From assembly GCA_001430745.1 (NCBI GenBank), contig KQ482032.1, forward strand, positions 432,464-465,842: a DNA stretch of 33,379 nt, written 5' to 3'. The notes under the pieces were generated by a model. The model had not been told where the DNA came from. It was given only the letters and a program-made list of their open reading frames with translations, and made no database searches. A program made the translations under genes and the position numbers. Positions 31,968 through 33,379 of this stretch are shown here, piece by piece (positions within the stretch are counted from its first letter, which is position 1; the number at the start of each line of letters is the position of its first letter). Source of the DNA: Auxenochlorella pyrenoidosa (lineage: Eukaryota > Chlorophyta > Trebouxiophyceae > Chlorellales > Chlorellaceae).

Positions 31968-33339
31968 ATGCGATCTGAAATCGAGACAACACGTCGTTAC
32001 CACCACCCGTGAGCGTAGCAGCGAGGAACTGACATCCCGACGCTCCTCTTCGCACCGATACGCCCTGTGCCGGGCTTGAGACGGGGCGACGTGAACGTGT
32101 GATGCGGCTGCGCGGACGACCCGCCTGAGCAGACGCCGAAACAGGCCCACAATGATGGGCGCGGGCCCTGCGCCCACCCCAACACGCAGGCGAGCTGGTC
32201 AGCAGGCATGTACGACATGCGAGAGCGTGTCGAGCAGTCTGCGGGCCCGCTGGACGCCTCGCGGGCCCGCCCCGGCGAGGCGCCGGCGGGCGCTGCACGG
32301 CAAAAAGAGCGTCGCCGCCTTGCGCCCCCCCTCCGCTCCGCAAACAAAGCCCTCCTTGGCCTTGTTCCTCTCCTGCAGGGTGTTGGTATGGTTCCGTCGG
32401 GACCTGCGGGTGGCAGACAACCCCGCGCTGGTTGCTGCACTGTCGATGGGCGAGGTGGTGAGCTGTGCAGCCAGAAGGGTCGCCTTCTGCCGCTGCCCTG
32501 GCGGTGCTGTTTCCTTCTCTCCCTTCTGAATTCCTCCTGCATTGGTTGGCAATGGGCTGACAAGGTGCCTTTCATGGTGACACATCAGCTGCAAGAAGAG
32601 ACGTGCAGGGCGAGGAGGGCCTGCACCCCATTGTTCGTGTCGAACAAGCATGGCTCCCCCCGCCCACCTTGCCGCCAGGTGCCCGTGTACATCTGGGCTC
32701 CCGAGGAGGAAGGCCAGTTCCAGCCCGGCCGCTGCTCCCGCTGGTGGCTGCGCCACAGCCTGGCCGCGCTGGACTCTGACCTGCGCGCGCTGGGCTCCCG
32801 CCTGCTCTGCTTCCGCGGCGCCGACTCGCACGCCGTGCTGGCGCGGCTGGCGGCCGCGCTGGGCGCCGGCGCGGTGCTGTTCAACCACCTGTACGACCCC
32901 ATCTCCATGGTGGGGGCCGCCCGCCGGGCTGGGCTCGGGGATGCTGCGCCTTTATGGTCAGCATGACCCTGTCAGCATGGACCCTGCCCCCTGCCGCTGC
33001 GGCTGCACACTGCCTGCGCCACCCCGTCTCCACGCTGGGCCCCATGCCTGCGCGCCAGTTCCGGACTGCGTGCCGCCAGGCTGGGGGCGCTGCATCCTCT
33101 GCTGCGAGCGCTGGGAGGGCGAGCCGTCGGCCGCATTGCGTGCACCCTGAGCCTGCACTGTGCCCTCCCGTGCTGGGTGGCCTCGCTCGACCTGGCACCC
33201 TCCCGTGCGCGCCCCCCGCCCCACCCAGGTTCGCGACAACGAGGTCAAGGCTGCGCTGGCGGCGGGCGGCACCTACTGCCAGTCCTTCAACGCCGACATC
33301 ATGCGGGAGCCCTGGGAGGTGGTGGATGCGCACGGCAAG
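31968..33339 (+). CDS. CRY: Plant-like cryptochrome, N-terminal part (partial at right edge)
   Basis: A flavin blue-light receptor of the photolyase/cryptochrome family. Exons visible: 31968-32008, 32379-32457, 32679-32909 and 33229-33339; the gene continues past the window. The photolyase-homology region starts VLVWFRRDLRVADNPAL, then VPVYIWAPEEEGQF and GRCSRWWLRHSLAALDSDL. It continues FNHLYDPISMVRDNEVKAAL and SFNADIMREPWEVVDAHGK. The WAPEEEG, SRWWL and FNADxxxEPWEV strings are typical of plant cryptochromes rather than of CPD or animal-type 6-4 photolyases. Exon 1 encodes MRSEIETTRRYHHP, ends in a GTGAGC donor and is in phase with exon 2; it is the least certain exon. The FAD-binding domain and C-terminal extension lie beyond the window, so photolyase activity cannot be excluded here. 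Confidence 0.88.
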
Positions 33340-33379
33340 GTGGGCCGGGCGGTGTGTGTGGGGGGTGGTGGTGGTGGTG

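Noticed and set aside
1..33379. CRISPR arrays, tRNA or rRNA genes, insertion sequences, viral genes
   Set aside because: No regularly spaced repeats, cloverleaf sequences, rRNA motifs, transposase or viral protein motifs were recognised on either strand.

Overview
The window is GC-rich nuclear DNA of a photosynthetic eukaryote, most likely a chlorophyte green alga of the Chlorella/trebouxiophyte type. The evidence is dense short spliceosomal introns, a strong third-position GC bias, and plant-type proteins: a plant-like cryptochrome, a raffinose-synthase-family protein, a land-plant-like MFS carrier and plastid transit peptides. Genes sit next to each other on both strands. I found no operon, phage, CRISPR array, tRNA or rRNA. 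A run of 474 N (12933-13406) is an assembly gap inside one gene. Exon borders were read by hand from splice signals, reading phase and remembered family motifs, and for every multi-exon model the phases add up.

Layout, left to right. (1) A raffinose synthase/GH36-like gene on the minus strand has its N-terminal exons at 5535-6674 and its catalytic-half exons at 249-1224, and runs off the left edge. (2) Its 4.3-kb intron holds the complete spindle-checkpoint gene MAD1 on the plus strand (1585-5193). (3) The PRC2 subunit EED/FIE/ESC lies at 7130-10426 (+). (4) A multi-pass protein resembling the lung-7TM (GPR107/TMEM87) group lies at 10908-15058 (-) and is broken by the gap. (5) An axonemal-type dynein light chain, DNAL4-like, lies at 15784-16588 (+). 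(6) A 15-exon MFS transporter lies at 16905-21320 (-). (7) A winged-helix plus tandem CCCH zinc-finger protein lies at 22292-25660 (-). (8) A small Lys/Arg-rich protein lies at 26081-26961 (+). (9) A small, probably plastid-targeted, single-span membrane protein lies at 27367-27818 (+). (10) A protein of unrecognised family with a poly-Q insert lies at 28470-30080 (-). (11) Prefoldin subunit 4 lies at 30724-31719 (-). (12) The start of a plant-like cryptochrome lies at 31968-33339 (+) and runs off the right edge.

The genes are not one pathway. They cover mitosis (MAD1), chromatin silencing (EED), folding of tubulin and actin (prefoldin 4), dynein, blue-light sensing (CRY), sugar metabolism and transport. 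What stands out is gene architecture: a whole gene nested in an antisense intron, an apparent excess of GC-AG introns (about 7 of about 65), pure poly-C polypyrimidine tracts, a candidate ATG-only first exon, and several short head-to-head promoters. I did not find a clearly novel multi-gene system.
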